NCBI GenBank assembly: GCA_024763405.1
Contig: JANTFQ010000170.1
Coordinates: 1-5,574 of the forward strand
Length of the DNA: 5,574 nt
From: Calditrichaceae bacterium
Lineage (GTDB): Bacteria > Calditrichota > Calditrichia > Calditrichales > Calditrichaceae
Reading direction: 5' to 3'
The position numbers and the translations under genes are program-made. Below are positions 1 through 5,545 of the stretch, one piece after another (within the stretch, counting starts at the first letter, position 1; each line of letters opens with the position of its first letter). Below the pieces are notes generated by a model. That model made no database searches and had not been told where the DNA came from. It saw nothing but the letters and a program-made list of their open reading frames with translations.

Positions 1-144
1 GATTCTGCGGTTGTTCTGGAGCATCTCGGTGATGTGTACGCAGCTATGAAAAACAGGGAGCAGGCGCAAAAATACTGGCAGCAGGCGCTTGAACTGGATC
101 AAACAAACTCGGAACTTTTAAAAAAAATAGAAATGAATAAATAA
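1..144 (+). CDS. TPR-repeat protein, C-terminal fragment (5' end outside window)
   Basis: Frame 1 is open from the first base and ends with TAA at 142-144, giving 47 residues of a protein whose start lies upstream. The visible part is one good tetratricopeptide repeat. Counting the repeat from V3, consensus positions 4, 7, 8, 11, 20, 24 and 27 are filled by L6, L9, G10, Y13, A22, W26 and A29. A short charged tail (ELLKKIEMNK) follows, typical of the capping helix after a last TPR. TPR units form helical hairpins that bind other proteins. The number of repeats, any signal peptide and the partner cannot be known from this fragment. The stop overlaps the start of the lipoprotein gene by one base, so the two are probably translated together. 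TPR assignment is secure; the specific function is not known. Confidence 0.85.
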   Translation, partial: DSAVVLEHLGDVYAAMKNREQAQKYWQQALELDQTNSELLKKIEMNK

Positions 145-146
145 TG
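142..146 (+). promoter_or_regulatory. TAATG stop-start overlap, likely translational coupling
   Basis: The TAA stop of the TPR gene (142-144) shares its last A with the ATG (144-146) of the lipoprotein gene. The 25 bases before the ATG are A-rich (a run of eight A at 120-127) and contain no GGAG-like Shine-Dalgarno site, unlike the later genes of the operon. Initiation of the lipoprotein therefore probably depends on ribosomes that terminate on the TPR gene. The overlap is seen directly; coupling is inferred. Confidence 0.6.
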
Positions 147-923
147 CGCTTTGGATTAATCTTAATTTTATTCGTACTCGCTTTCAGCGCCTGTACCACC
201 ACCACAAAACTGGTTCGCCCAAATACCGCCGAAATATCCTATCGTGAATTGCTTCGGCAAAATGAAATCTGGCAGGAGTCTGTCCGCAGTCTGGACGGCA
301 GCGCCCGTCTTACACTGGACACGCCGGACTACTCCGGTAATTTTTCAGCCGATATTTTAATGGAGGGCAGTGACTCCCTGCTGATTACCTTAACCGGGCC
401 AATGGGCATCCGCGCGGGTAAGGTTTTTATCGCCGGTAGCCGTTTTGTTTTTTACAACCAGGTGATGAATCAGTTTATGACCGGCACCCGGCAGGAATTT
501 GAAGATACCAATTTTATGCAATTCCCGCTGACCCTGACGCAGCTTCAAAGTGTGTTTGCCGCCCAGGACCGTTTTGGCATTCTGAAAAAAGAAAAATTTG
601 AAACCCGGAGCGACGCCTATTATATCGAAACCGTAAACGGCACCCTCAGTTACCACCTCTGGTTTGATAAACAGCATTTACATTTAAAGAAAATTGAATA
701 TTATGACGGAAAGCAGCTTTTGTATTATAAAGAATACAGCCGTTTTAAAGCGGTAAACGGTGTGCTGTTTCCGCACCTGATAAATTTTGTACGTCCCGAG
801 GAAAAACAGGGATTTTCGATCTATTTTACCAGTTTGGAACTCAATAAAACGCTTGAAAAAGATCGCTTCTCCATCAAAATTCTGGATAGCGCAAAACAAA
901 TTGACCTTTCATTAGAAAACTAA
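144..923 (+). CDS. DUF4292 / LolB-like outer-membrane lipoprotein
   Basis: This is a 259-residue predicted lipoprotein. Residues 1-16 form a short signal peptide (one Arg, then a run of Leu/Ile/Val/Phe), ending in a lipobox F14-S15-A16-C17. Cys17 would be lipidated, and Thr rather than Asp at +2 favours transport to the outer membrane. The mature part begins with Thr residues, then a helix (about 30-48), then alternating beta-type segments: 'SLDGSARLTL' near 49-58, 'LLITLTGPMGIRAGKVFI' near 79-96, and a C-terminal 'FPHLINFVRP' near 209-218. This pattern (a lipid-carrier-like beta sheet, 'GxxARLTL', 'LTGPMGI') matches DUF4292, which as I recall belongs to the LolA/LolB structural clan. Proteins of this fold bind acyl chains, but no substrate is known for DUF4292 and I do not claim LolB activity. 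The start is fixed by the signal peptide and the TAATG overlap. In FCB-type genomes DUF4292 lipoproteins commonly follow TPR proteins, as here. Confidence 0.8.
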   Translation: MRFGLILILFVLAFSACTTTTKLVRPNTAEISYRELLRQNEIWQESVRSLDGSARLTLDTPDYSGNFSADILMEGSDSLLITLTGPMGIRAGKVFIAGSRFVFYNQVMNQFMTGTRQEFEDTNFMQFPLTLTQLQSVFAAQDRFGILKKEKFETRSDAYYIETVNGTLSYHLWFDKQHLHLKKIEYYDGKQLLYYKEYSRFKAVNGVLFPHLINFVRPEEKQGFSIYFTSLELNKTLEKDRFSIKILDSAKQIDLSLEN

Positions 924-929
924 AACAGC

Positions 930-936
930 AGGCAGG
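930..936 (+). promoter_or_regulatory. Weak ribosome binding site for the GtrB-like gene
   Basis: The segment AGGCAGG carries two AGG cores, at 930-932 and 934-936, lying 6 and 2 bases before the ATG at 939. Only the first has a usual spacing. The site is weaker than the one before the YfhO-like gene. A second ATG at 943 is out of frame, so 939 is the only sensible start. Confidence 0.45.
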
Positions 937-938
937 CT

Positions 939-1862
939 ATGGATGTATCGGTTGTAATTCCGTTATTGAACGAGGAAATCTCGCTTCCCGAATTAACGGC
1001 AAGACTTATGGAGCAGTTTGACGCGCTGGATAAAGAATGTGAAATTATCTTTATTGACGACGGCAGCACGGACGCCTCATTTGATGTTTTGATGCAGCTA
1101 AAAGAAAAATATCCGCTCATTCGCATTATTCAGTTCCGGAAAAATTTTGGTAAAAGCGCCGCTCTTTCGGAAGGATTTAAAAAAGCGGACGGGGATATTG
1201 TGATTACGATGGATGCCGATTTGCAGGACGATCCGGCTGAGATTCCCAATCTGGTTAGCAAGTTGAATGAAGGTTTCGACCTTGTATCCGGCTGGAAAAA
1301 AGAACGCCACGATCCCATCGGGAAAACCATTCCATCTAAATTATTTAATTTCACGACCCGCAAACTGACCGGAATTAAAATCCACGATTTTAACTGTGGT
1401 TTAAAAGCTTACCGCAAAGACGTCATCAAGGCCATTCCCGTTTATGGGGAACTGCACCGCTATCTGCCGGTGCTGGCCCATTGGCAGGGGTTTAAAGTGG
1501 GCGAAATTGTAGTGAAACACCACGCCCGAAAATACGGCGTTTCGAAATTCGGCATTCGGCGCATCTTCAGCGGCTTTTTCGATCTGCTTACCGTTTTGTT
1601 TATTACGCGCTATCGCCAGAAACCGCTGCACCTGTTCGGTTTTTTTGGTTTGATATTCGGAATAACCGGAATCGCCATTTTAACCTATCTTTCCGTCCTC
1701 TGGTTTCAGGGTATTCCCATCGGCCACCGGCCGATGCTCTTTTTAGGCGTCTTGATGGTCATCGTGGGCGGGCAGTCATTTTCGCTGGGCCTGATAGGTG
1801 AAATGATTACCAGTACCCGGGACCATTCCATAAAATTTGCCATTAAACAGGAAGTGGATTAA
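939..1862 (+). CDS. GT2 glycosyltransferase, GtrB/CsbB/DPM1-like (polyprenyl-phosphate sugar synthase)
   Basis: This 307-residue protein has an N-terminal family-2 glycosyltransferase (GT-A) domain and two C-terminal membrane helices. Visible motifs are 'VVIPLLNEE' (5-13), the nucleotide-binding 'IDDGSTD' (39-45), 'FRKNFGKSAAL' (66-76), the metal-binding 'DADLQDDP' (92-99), 'VSGWKKERHDP' (116-126), 'DFNCGLKAYR' (150-159), 'GELHRYLPVLA' (170-180) and 'HHARKYGVSKFGIRR' (194-208). Membrane helices lie near 231-256 and 264-289, joined by 'GIPIGHRPML'. These are hallmarks of the DPM1/GtrB/CsbB group, which transfers a sugar from a nucleotide donor to undecaprenyl (polyprenyl) phosphate on the cytoplasmic face. 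Length and layout agree with GtrB. The donor sugar (for example UDP-Glc, UDP-GlcNAc or GDP-Man) cannot be read from the sequence. It lies 15 bases after the lipoprotein gene and 15 before a second GT2. The YfhO-like gene downstream suggests a CsbB-YfhO-type pair, which is an inference from gene content. Confidence 0.9.
   Translation: MDVSVVIPLLNEEISLPELTARLMEQFDALDKECEIIFIDDGSTDASFDVLMQLKEKYPLIRIIQFRKNFGKSAALSEGFKKADGDIVITMDADLQDDPAEIPNLVSKLNEGFDLVSGWKKERHDPIGKTIPSKLFNFTTRKLTGIKIHDFNCGLKAYRKDVIKAIPVYGELHRYLPVLAHWQGFKVGEIVVKHHARKYGVSKFGIRRIFSGFFDLLTVLFITRYRQKPLHLFGFFGLIFGITGIAILTYLSVLWFQGIPIGHRPMLFLGVLMVIVGGQSFSLGLIGEMITSTRDHSIKFAIKQEVD
1718..1745 (+). other. Intragenic perfect hairpin followed by a T-run (terminator-like)
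   Basis: CATCGGCC (1718-1725) and GGCCGATG (1729-1736) are perfect inverted repeats separated by ACC, and the T-rich CTCTTTTTA follows directly. The structure resembles an intrinsic terminator but sits inside the GtrB-like gene, over codons for the conserved inter-helix segment GHRPML. Codon constraint may explain it fully, so a regulatory role is uncertain. Confidence 0.3.
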
Positions 1863-1870
1863 GAACGCTT

Positions 1871-1874
1871 AGGA
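1871..1874 (+). promoter_or_regulatory. Short Shine-Dalgarno (AGGA) for the second GT2 gene
   Basis: AGGA ends only three bases before the ATG at 1878, closer than usual. No other in-frame start lies nearby, and the conserved 'FSIIIPTYNR' motif begins at residue 9, so this ATG is well placed despite the tight spacing. Confidence 0.45.
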
Positions 1875-1877
1875 AAT

Positions 1878-2897
1878 ATGAAAAAAAACGACTACGCTCT
1901 CTTTTCGATCATCATTCCCACCTATAACCGGGCCGACGAGCTGCTGGAATTGTTTGCCACTTTCGAAACTCTGAACTTCCCAACGGAACGCTTTGAGGTT
2001 GTGGTGGCGGATGACGGATCGACCGATTCCACGCCGCAGTTAATTGCGGAAACACAGCAGAAAAATAAATTCACCCTGCGCTATTTTACCCAGCAGAAAA
2101 AAGGTCCCGGCGCCGCCCGGAATTTAGGAATGGAAAAAGCGGACGGTGATTTTTTCATCTTTATCGATTCCGATGTTTTACTTCCCACAGACTGGCTGCG
2201 GCATATCGCGCAGGATTTAGAACGTGAACAAGCCGATTCCTTCGGCGGACCCGATACCTTTTTAAAAAGTTTTCCGCCGCTGCTGAAAGCCATCAACTAT
2301 TCGATGACCTCGTTTATTACCACCGGCGGGCTGCGTGGCAAAAAAGGGAAAAAGCTGGCCAAGTATTATCCCCGTTCTTTCAATATGGGATTGAGCCGCG
2401 CTCTGTGGGAAAAAATTGGCGGCTTTCATCCCCGTTTTTACGGCGAGGATATTGAATTCAGCCACCGCATCATTAATTCCGGGGCAAAGGTGATTTTTAT
2501 CGAGCAGGCCTTTTTATATCACAAACGGCGCACCAATCTGAAAAAATTTTATTCCCAGGTCTACAAAATGGGTTCGGCCCGTATTTTTCTCTACAAAATA
2601 GATAAAGCGATGCTGGAACCGCTGCACACCATTCCGGCCGTGGCAACGTTTGCGGCTTTGCTGGTTCTGTTTGGAGCGCTTTTCTGGGAACCGCTGCGCT
2701 GGTTGCTGGGCGGTGGACTGGTACTGGGAATTCTGATTCTTCTTTTTTCGATGGCAGATTGTTATTTCAAATATAAGGAAATCCGGCCGGCCCTGCTGCT
2801 GCCCTTTGTGATTCCGGCACAGGTTTTTGGGTACGGGCTGGGATTTATCCATAATTTTATCCGGCGGGTTGTATTTGGCCTGGAGCAAAAAAATTAG
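1878..2897 (+). CDS. GT2 family glycosyltransferase, membrane-anchored
   Basis: This 339-residue protein has an N-terminal GT-A/family-2 glycosyltransferase domain: 'SIIIPTYNR' (10-18), 'VVVADDGSTD' (41-50), 'GPGAARNLG' (76-84, the donor-binding region of this subgroup), the DXD-type 'DSD' (97-99), the acceptor-region 'NMGLSRALWEKIGGF' (169-183) and 'GEDIEFSHRI' (189-198), whose Glu190-Asp191 is the usual place of the catalytic base. 'YHKRR' (214-218) follows. The C-terminal part is hydrophobic, with probable helices near 251-269, 273-291 and 304-324, so the enzyme is held at the inner membrane with its catalytic domain in the cytoplasm. It differs from the preceding GT2: it has the ED motif and lacks the GtrB signatures (DFNCGLKAYR, HRYLP), so it is not a recent duplicate. 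It probably adds a sugar to a lipid-linked or other membrane acceptor. Donor, acceptor and linkage are unknown. It lies 15 bases after the GtrB-like gene and 11 before the YfhO-like gene. Confidence 0.88.
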   Translation: MKKNDYALFSIIIPTYNRADELLELFATFETLNFPTERFEVVVADDGSTDSTPQLIAETQQKNKFTLRYFTQQKKGPGAARNLGMEKADGDFFIFIDSDVLLPTDWLRHIAQDLEREQADSFGGPDTFLKSFPPLLKAINYSMTSFITTGGLRGKKGKKLAKYYPRSFNMGLSRALWEKIGGFHPRFYGEDIEFSHRIINSGAKVIFIEQAFLYHKRRTNLKKFYSQVYKMGSARIFLYKIDKAMLEPLHTIPAVATFAALLVLFGALFWEPLRWLLGGGLVLGILILLFSMADCYFKYKEIRPALLLPFVIPAQVFGYGLGFIHNFIRRVVFGLEQKN

Positions 2898-2903
2898 AAG
2901 GAG
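2898..2903 (+). promoter_or_regulatory. Strong Shine-Dalgarno site for the YfhO-like gene
   Basis: AAGGAG begins on the base after the TAG stop of the preceding gene and lies five bases before the ATG at 2909. It is the best ribosome binding site in the window and fixes the start of the YfhO-like protein. Confidence 0.75.
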
Positions 2904-2908
2904 ACGCT

Positions 2909-5446
2909 ATGGCTAAGAAAGTAAAAAAAGTTAAAAATACCACGGCGCCGGCGTCGCCCAAAAAACGGGCAGGCTTTCGTTTAAGCGAAAACGTGCAGGG
3001 TTTTATTTTTATGGGCCTGCTCGCCATTCTTCTGATCTTTTTGCTTAAGCCGTTTGTATTAGACGGACTCTCTCCACAGGGGGTGGATGTGGTCGGTTCT
3101 ATCGGTGCCAGCAATCAAATTACCCAATATCATAAACAGACCGGCGAACGTGCCTTGTGGAATCCCAATGTATTTGCCGGAATGCCGGTTTACCATCGTC
3201 TGCCGGCCGTTGTCTTTTCTGCCGATACGGTCATTCGCTGGCTAAGCCGGGTGATTAACCGCATATTTCTTTACTATTTTTTAGCTGCGCTCGGTTTTTA
3301 TCTGCTAATGCGCCGCTTTAAATTATCGCCGCCGGTTGCCTTTTTTGCGGCCCTGCTTTTCGTACTGATGCCCCACTATAAATCGTTGTACATCGAAGGG
3401 CATTTTTCGAAATTTACGGCCATTATGACGCTGCCCTGGGTTTTTTACGCCTTTCATTATTTTTTGGAGAAGCGTAACCTGCTTTCGGCGGCGCTGTTCA
3501 GCCTGGCCTTTGGCGTTCAGATCCGCACCCAGCACTATCAGATCGTTTTTTATACAGCCCTGCTGATTTTTGCCGTCGGCGTTACTCCTTTTATCCGGGA
3601 TTTAATTGATAAAAATTATAAGCGTTTTTCCAAATCCACACTGATGCTGGTGGCCGCTGTAATATTAGCGCTTACGATGTCGGCACAGCCGTTATTTTTA
3701 GCCAAAGAGTACCTGCCGTTTTCGAAACGGGGTAAGACAACCATCGATGTAAATGCGCAAAACCAGAAGGCGAAAAAAGCCGCAAAGGCCAATGGTGTTT
3801 CCATTGAATATGCCACACAATGGTCCACCGATCCGACGGAAACAGCAGTCTGGCTGGTACCGCGGTTTTACGGCGGAATGTCCAATGAAAAATACCAGGG
3901 CAGCGCCGTCCCGCGGGCCAAAGGGCAGCCGGTTTCGGGTTACTGGGGATATATGCCCTTTACGCAAAGCTACGAATATATGGGGGTACTCACCCTACTC
4001 CTGGCCATCATCGGTCTGTATTTTTACCGCAGGGAGCGTATGATTTACAGTCTGGCGCTTTTTGCCGGATTCTTAATTCTGCTCTCTTTCGGCCGGCACA
4101 TGCTCTGGTTTTACAGTCTGTTTTACGACTATGTCCCGTTCTTTAATAAATTCCGCGCGCCGATGATGAGCGTGACCGTTACCTCGTTTATCGCGGCTAT
4201 TTTTGCCGGATTCGGTTTGCACTATCTGAGTCAGATAAAAAATGAAACCAAAAAACTGAGCGAATATAAGAATCTTCTTTATATCGCCGGTGGATTTTTT
4301 GTACTTGGCATTTTTCTGTTCATCGCCGGGCAGACGATGTCTTTCGTAAAACCTTCGGGAGAACCCTACCAGGGACAGATGCTGGAAATCATTAAAACCA
4401 TCCGTAAAGAATATTTTACGGGCGATATGATCCGTTACTTTGTTTTGCTGGCCGCCGGGGTTGGTTTAATGACAGCCTATCTGATGAAGAAAATCAATTT
4501 TAATGTGCTTGCTGCGGCGCTGATTCTGGTTTCCGTTGTGGATTTGGTCAATATCCAAAGCAGGCAGAGTAAAAAATATACAAATCTGAAAACGGTTAAA
4601 CGGCAATATTTTGCGGAAACGCCCACCGATAAATTCTTAAAAGGCGATACGGAAAAATTCCGCATCTTCCCCGCGGGTAAATTATTTGGTGATAACCGCT
4701 GGGCCTATTCGCATCAATCCATTGGCGGGTACACGCCGATTAAAATGTACACCATCGAGGAGCTGGTGGAAAAAAACATTTACAACGGTCCCGACCGCGC
4801 TTTGCCCATCAACTGGAATGTGCTGAAAATTTTAAATGTAAAATATGTGATCCTGCAAAGCCGTGTACAGAGTCCTGAACTCACCCTTGTGAACAGTGAT
4901 CCGCGCCAGAATTTATTCACCTACCGTTTTAACGGCCATTTGCCCCGCGGTTTTTTTGTGGACAACTACAAGGTAGAGAAGGATGAATTTAAACGGCTGC
5001 GCCTGATTAACAGCGCCGCTTTTGATCCGGCTAAAACGGCCGTTCTGGAAGAAGCCGTTCCCGATGCTCCGCAGGCGCCGGACAGCAGTTTTAGCCGGGT
5101 GACGGCGTTTACACCCAATCACGAGCAGTTTGAGGTTTATACCGATAAAAAGGCGTTGTTTGTGATTTCGGAAGTCTATTATCCGCCGGGCTGGAAAATC
5201 TATATTGATGATACGCCTGTGAAACATATCTATAAAACGGATCACGCGGTGCAGAGTATCGTGGTTCCCGAAGGGCCGCATAAAATTGATCTGCGCTTCG
5301 AACCGGAATCCTACTACCGGGATATTACCATCGCTTCGGTTTCGGCCGGGATTATTTATTTAACCATTTTACTATCGCTGATTCAGCTCTTTCTGAAACG
5401 CAAAAGAGAATCTTTACCGCAGAATGAAATGAAAGAACGCGGCTAG
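2909..5446 (+). CDS. YfhO-family polytopic membrane protein (GT-C-like glycosyltransferase)
   Basis: An 845-residue protein. A Lys-rich cytoplasmic tail (1-28) is followed by a first helix (about 31-50). A periplasmic loop then carries 'GERALWNPNVFAGMPVY' (79-95), the family's early signature. Further helices lie near 117-135, 141-155, 166-185, 190-205, 208-228, 243-262, 355-373, 378-395, 420-438, 455-475, 507-525 and 528-546, and a last one near 807-829. Between helices at 262-355 lies a loop with 'FSKRGKTTI', 'EYATQWSTDPTE' and 'VPRFYGG', conserved in YfhO-type proteins. After 546 comes a large, probably periplasmic domain with 'ILNVKYVILQ' (641-650) and the typical C-terminal 'YYPPGWKIYIDD' (757-768) and 'VVPEGPHKIDLRFEP' (785-799). 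The family (Pfam YfhO) is related to GT-C glycosyltransferases, which use polyprenyl-linked sugars outside the membrane. In B. subtilis YfhO works with CsbB to glycosylate lipoteichoic acid; here a CsbB/GtrB-like gene is in the same operon. The acceptor in this organism is unknown. The last gene of the cluster; no frameshift is seen. Confidence 0.88.
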   Translation: MAKKVKKVKNTTAPASPKKRAGFRLSENVQGFIFMGLLAILLIFLLKPFVLDGLSPQGVDVVGSIGASNQITQYHKQTGERALWNPNVFAGMPVYHRLPAVVFSADTVIRWLSRVINRIFLYYFLAALGFYLLMRRFKLSPPVAFFAALLFVLMPHYKSLYIEGHFSKFTAIMTLPWVFYAFHYFLEKRNLLSAALFSLAFGVQIRTQHYQIVFYTALLIFAVGVTPFIRDLIDKNYKRFSKSTLMLVAAVILALTMSAQPLFLAKEYLPFSKRGKTTIDVNAQNQKAKKAAKANGVSIEYATQWSTDPTETAVWLVPRFYGGMSNEKYQGSAVPRAKGQPVSGYWGYMPFTQSYEYMGVLTLLLAIIGLYFYRRERMIYSLALFAGFLILLSFGRHMLWFYSLFYDYVPFFNKFRAPMMSVTVTSFIAAIFAGFGLHYLSQIKNETKKLSEYKNLLYIAGGFFVLGIFLFIAGQTMSFVKPSGEPYQGQMLEIIKTIRKEYFTGDMIRYFVLLAAGVGLMTAYLMKKINFNVLAAALILVSVVDLVNIQSRQSKKYTNLKTVKRQYFAETPTDKFLKGDTEKFRIFPAGKLFGDNRWAYSHQSIGGYTPIKMYTIEELVEKNIYNGPDRALPINWNVLKILNVKYVILQSRVQSPELTLVNSDPRQNLFTYRFNGHLPRGFFVDNYKVEKDEFKRLRLINSAAFDPAKTAVLEEAVPDAPQAPDSSFSRVTAFTPNHEQFEVYTDKKALFVISEVYYPPGWKIYIDDTPVKHIYKTDHAVQSIVVPEGPHKIDLRFEPESYYRDITIASVSAGIIYLTILLSLIQLFLKRKRESLPQNEMKERG

Positions 5447-5447
5447 A

Positions 5448-5486
5448 ATGAATTTTAACGAAGAAGATATCCGGGATTTAAAATAG
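5448..5486 (+). other. 12-codon mini-frame or remnant of a gene start (uncertain)
   Basis: An ATG lies one base after the TAG of the YfhO-like gene and opens MNFNEEDIRDLK before TAG at 5484-5486. The peptide looks like a natural protein N-terminus (acidic helix) rather than random translation. It has no Shine-Dalgarno site and stops at once. It may be chance, a coupled leader-type peptide, or the start of a former gene lost when the repeat-like DNA arrived. None of the three downstream frames continues as a clear protein within the window. Confidence 0.2.
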
Positions 5487-5501
5487 GTATACCGGAGAAC
5501 C

Positions 5502-5533
5502 AGCCCCTAAATCCCCTCCTTTTTTTGGGAGGG
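5502..5533 (+). repeat. Putative dispersed intergenic repeat with hairpin (CCCCTAAATCCCCTCC type)
   Basis: AGCCCCTAAATCCCCTCC is followed by T7 and GGGAGGG. CCCTCC (5514-5519) pairs with GGAGGG (5528-5533), giving a six-base stem with an eight-base loop. A C-rich 'CCCCTAAATCCCC' arm followed by a G-rich arm is, from memory, a common dispersed intergenic repeat in Bacteroidota, Cyanobacteria and many environmental genomes. Only one copy is in this window, so repeat status rests on that recollection. No T-tract follows the stem, so it is a poor terminator. Confidence 0.5.
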
Positions 5534-5545
5534 TGTTGCAGTTTC

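Noticed and set aside
120..127. A8 run as a programmed frameshift site in the TPR gene
   Set aside because: The frame reads normally to a stop 15 bases later, and a shift would yield no longer product of interest. A-rich codons for Lys explain it.
2514..2888. 124-codon open frame on the - strand
   Set aside because: It is antisense to the second GT2 gene, has a Gln/Asn/Arg-rich composition without any domain, and reflects codon pattern of the sense gene.
939..2897. Recent tandem duplication of one glycosyltransferase gene
   Set aside because: The two GT2 proteins share only family-wide motifs; one has GtrB-type signatures and the other the ED motif and a different C-terminus, so they belong to separate subfamilies.
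3716..3730. Inverted repeat CCGTTT/AAACGG with a three-base loop
   Set aside because: It is a short six-base stem inside coding sequence with no following T-run, expected by chance in a gene of this length.
3753..4043. 96-codon open frame on the + strand inside the YfhO-like gene
   Set aside because: It lies in another frame of a well-supported gene, its product is Arg/Lys/Pro-rich with no recognisable motif, and there is no ribosome binding site.
4913..5281. 122-codon open frame on the - strand
   Set aside because: It is antisense to the C-terminal domain of the YfhO-like protein and shows no motif or credible start context.
5514..5540. Intrinsic terminator for the operon
   Set aside because: The stem has only six pairs and is followed by TGTTGCAG rather than a T-tract; the run of T lies in the loop. 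It does not fit on the - strand either.
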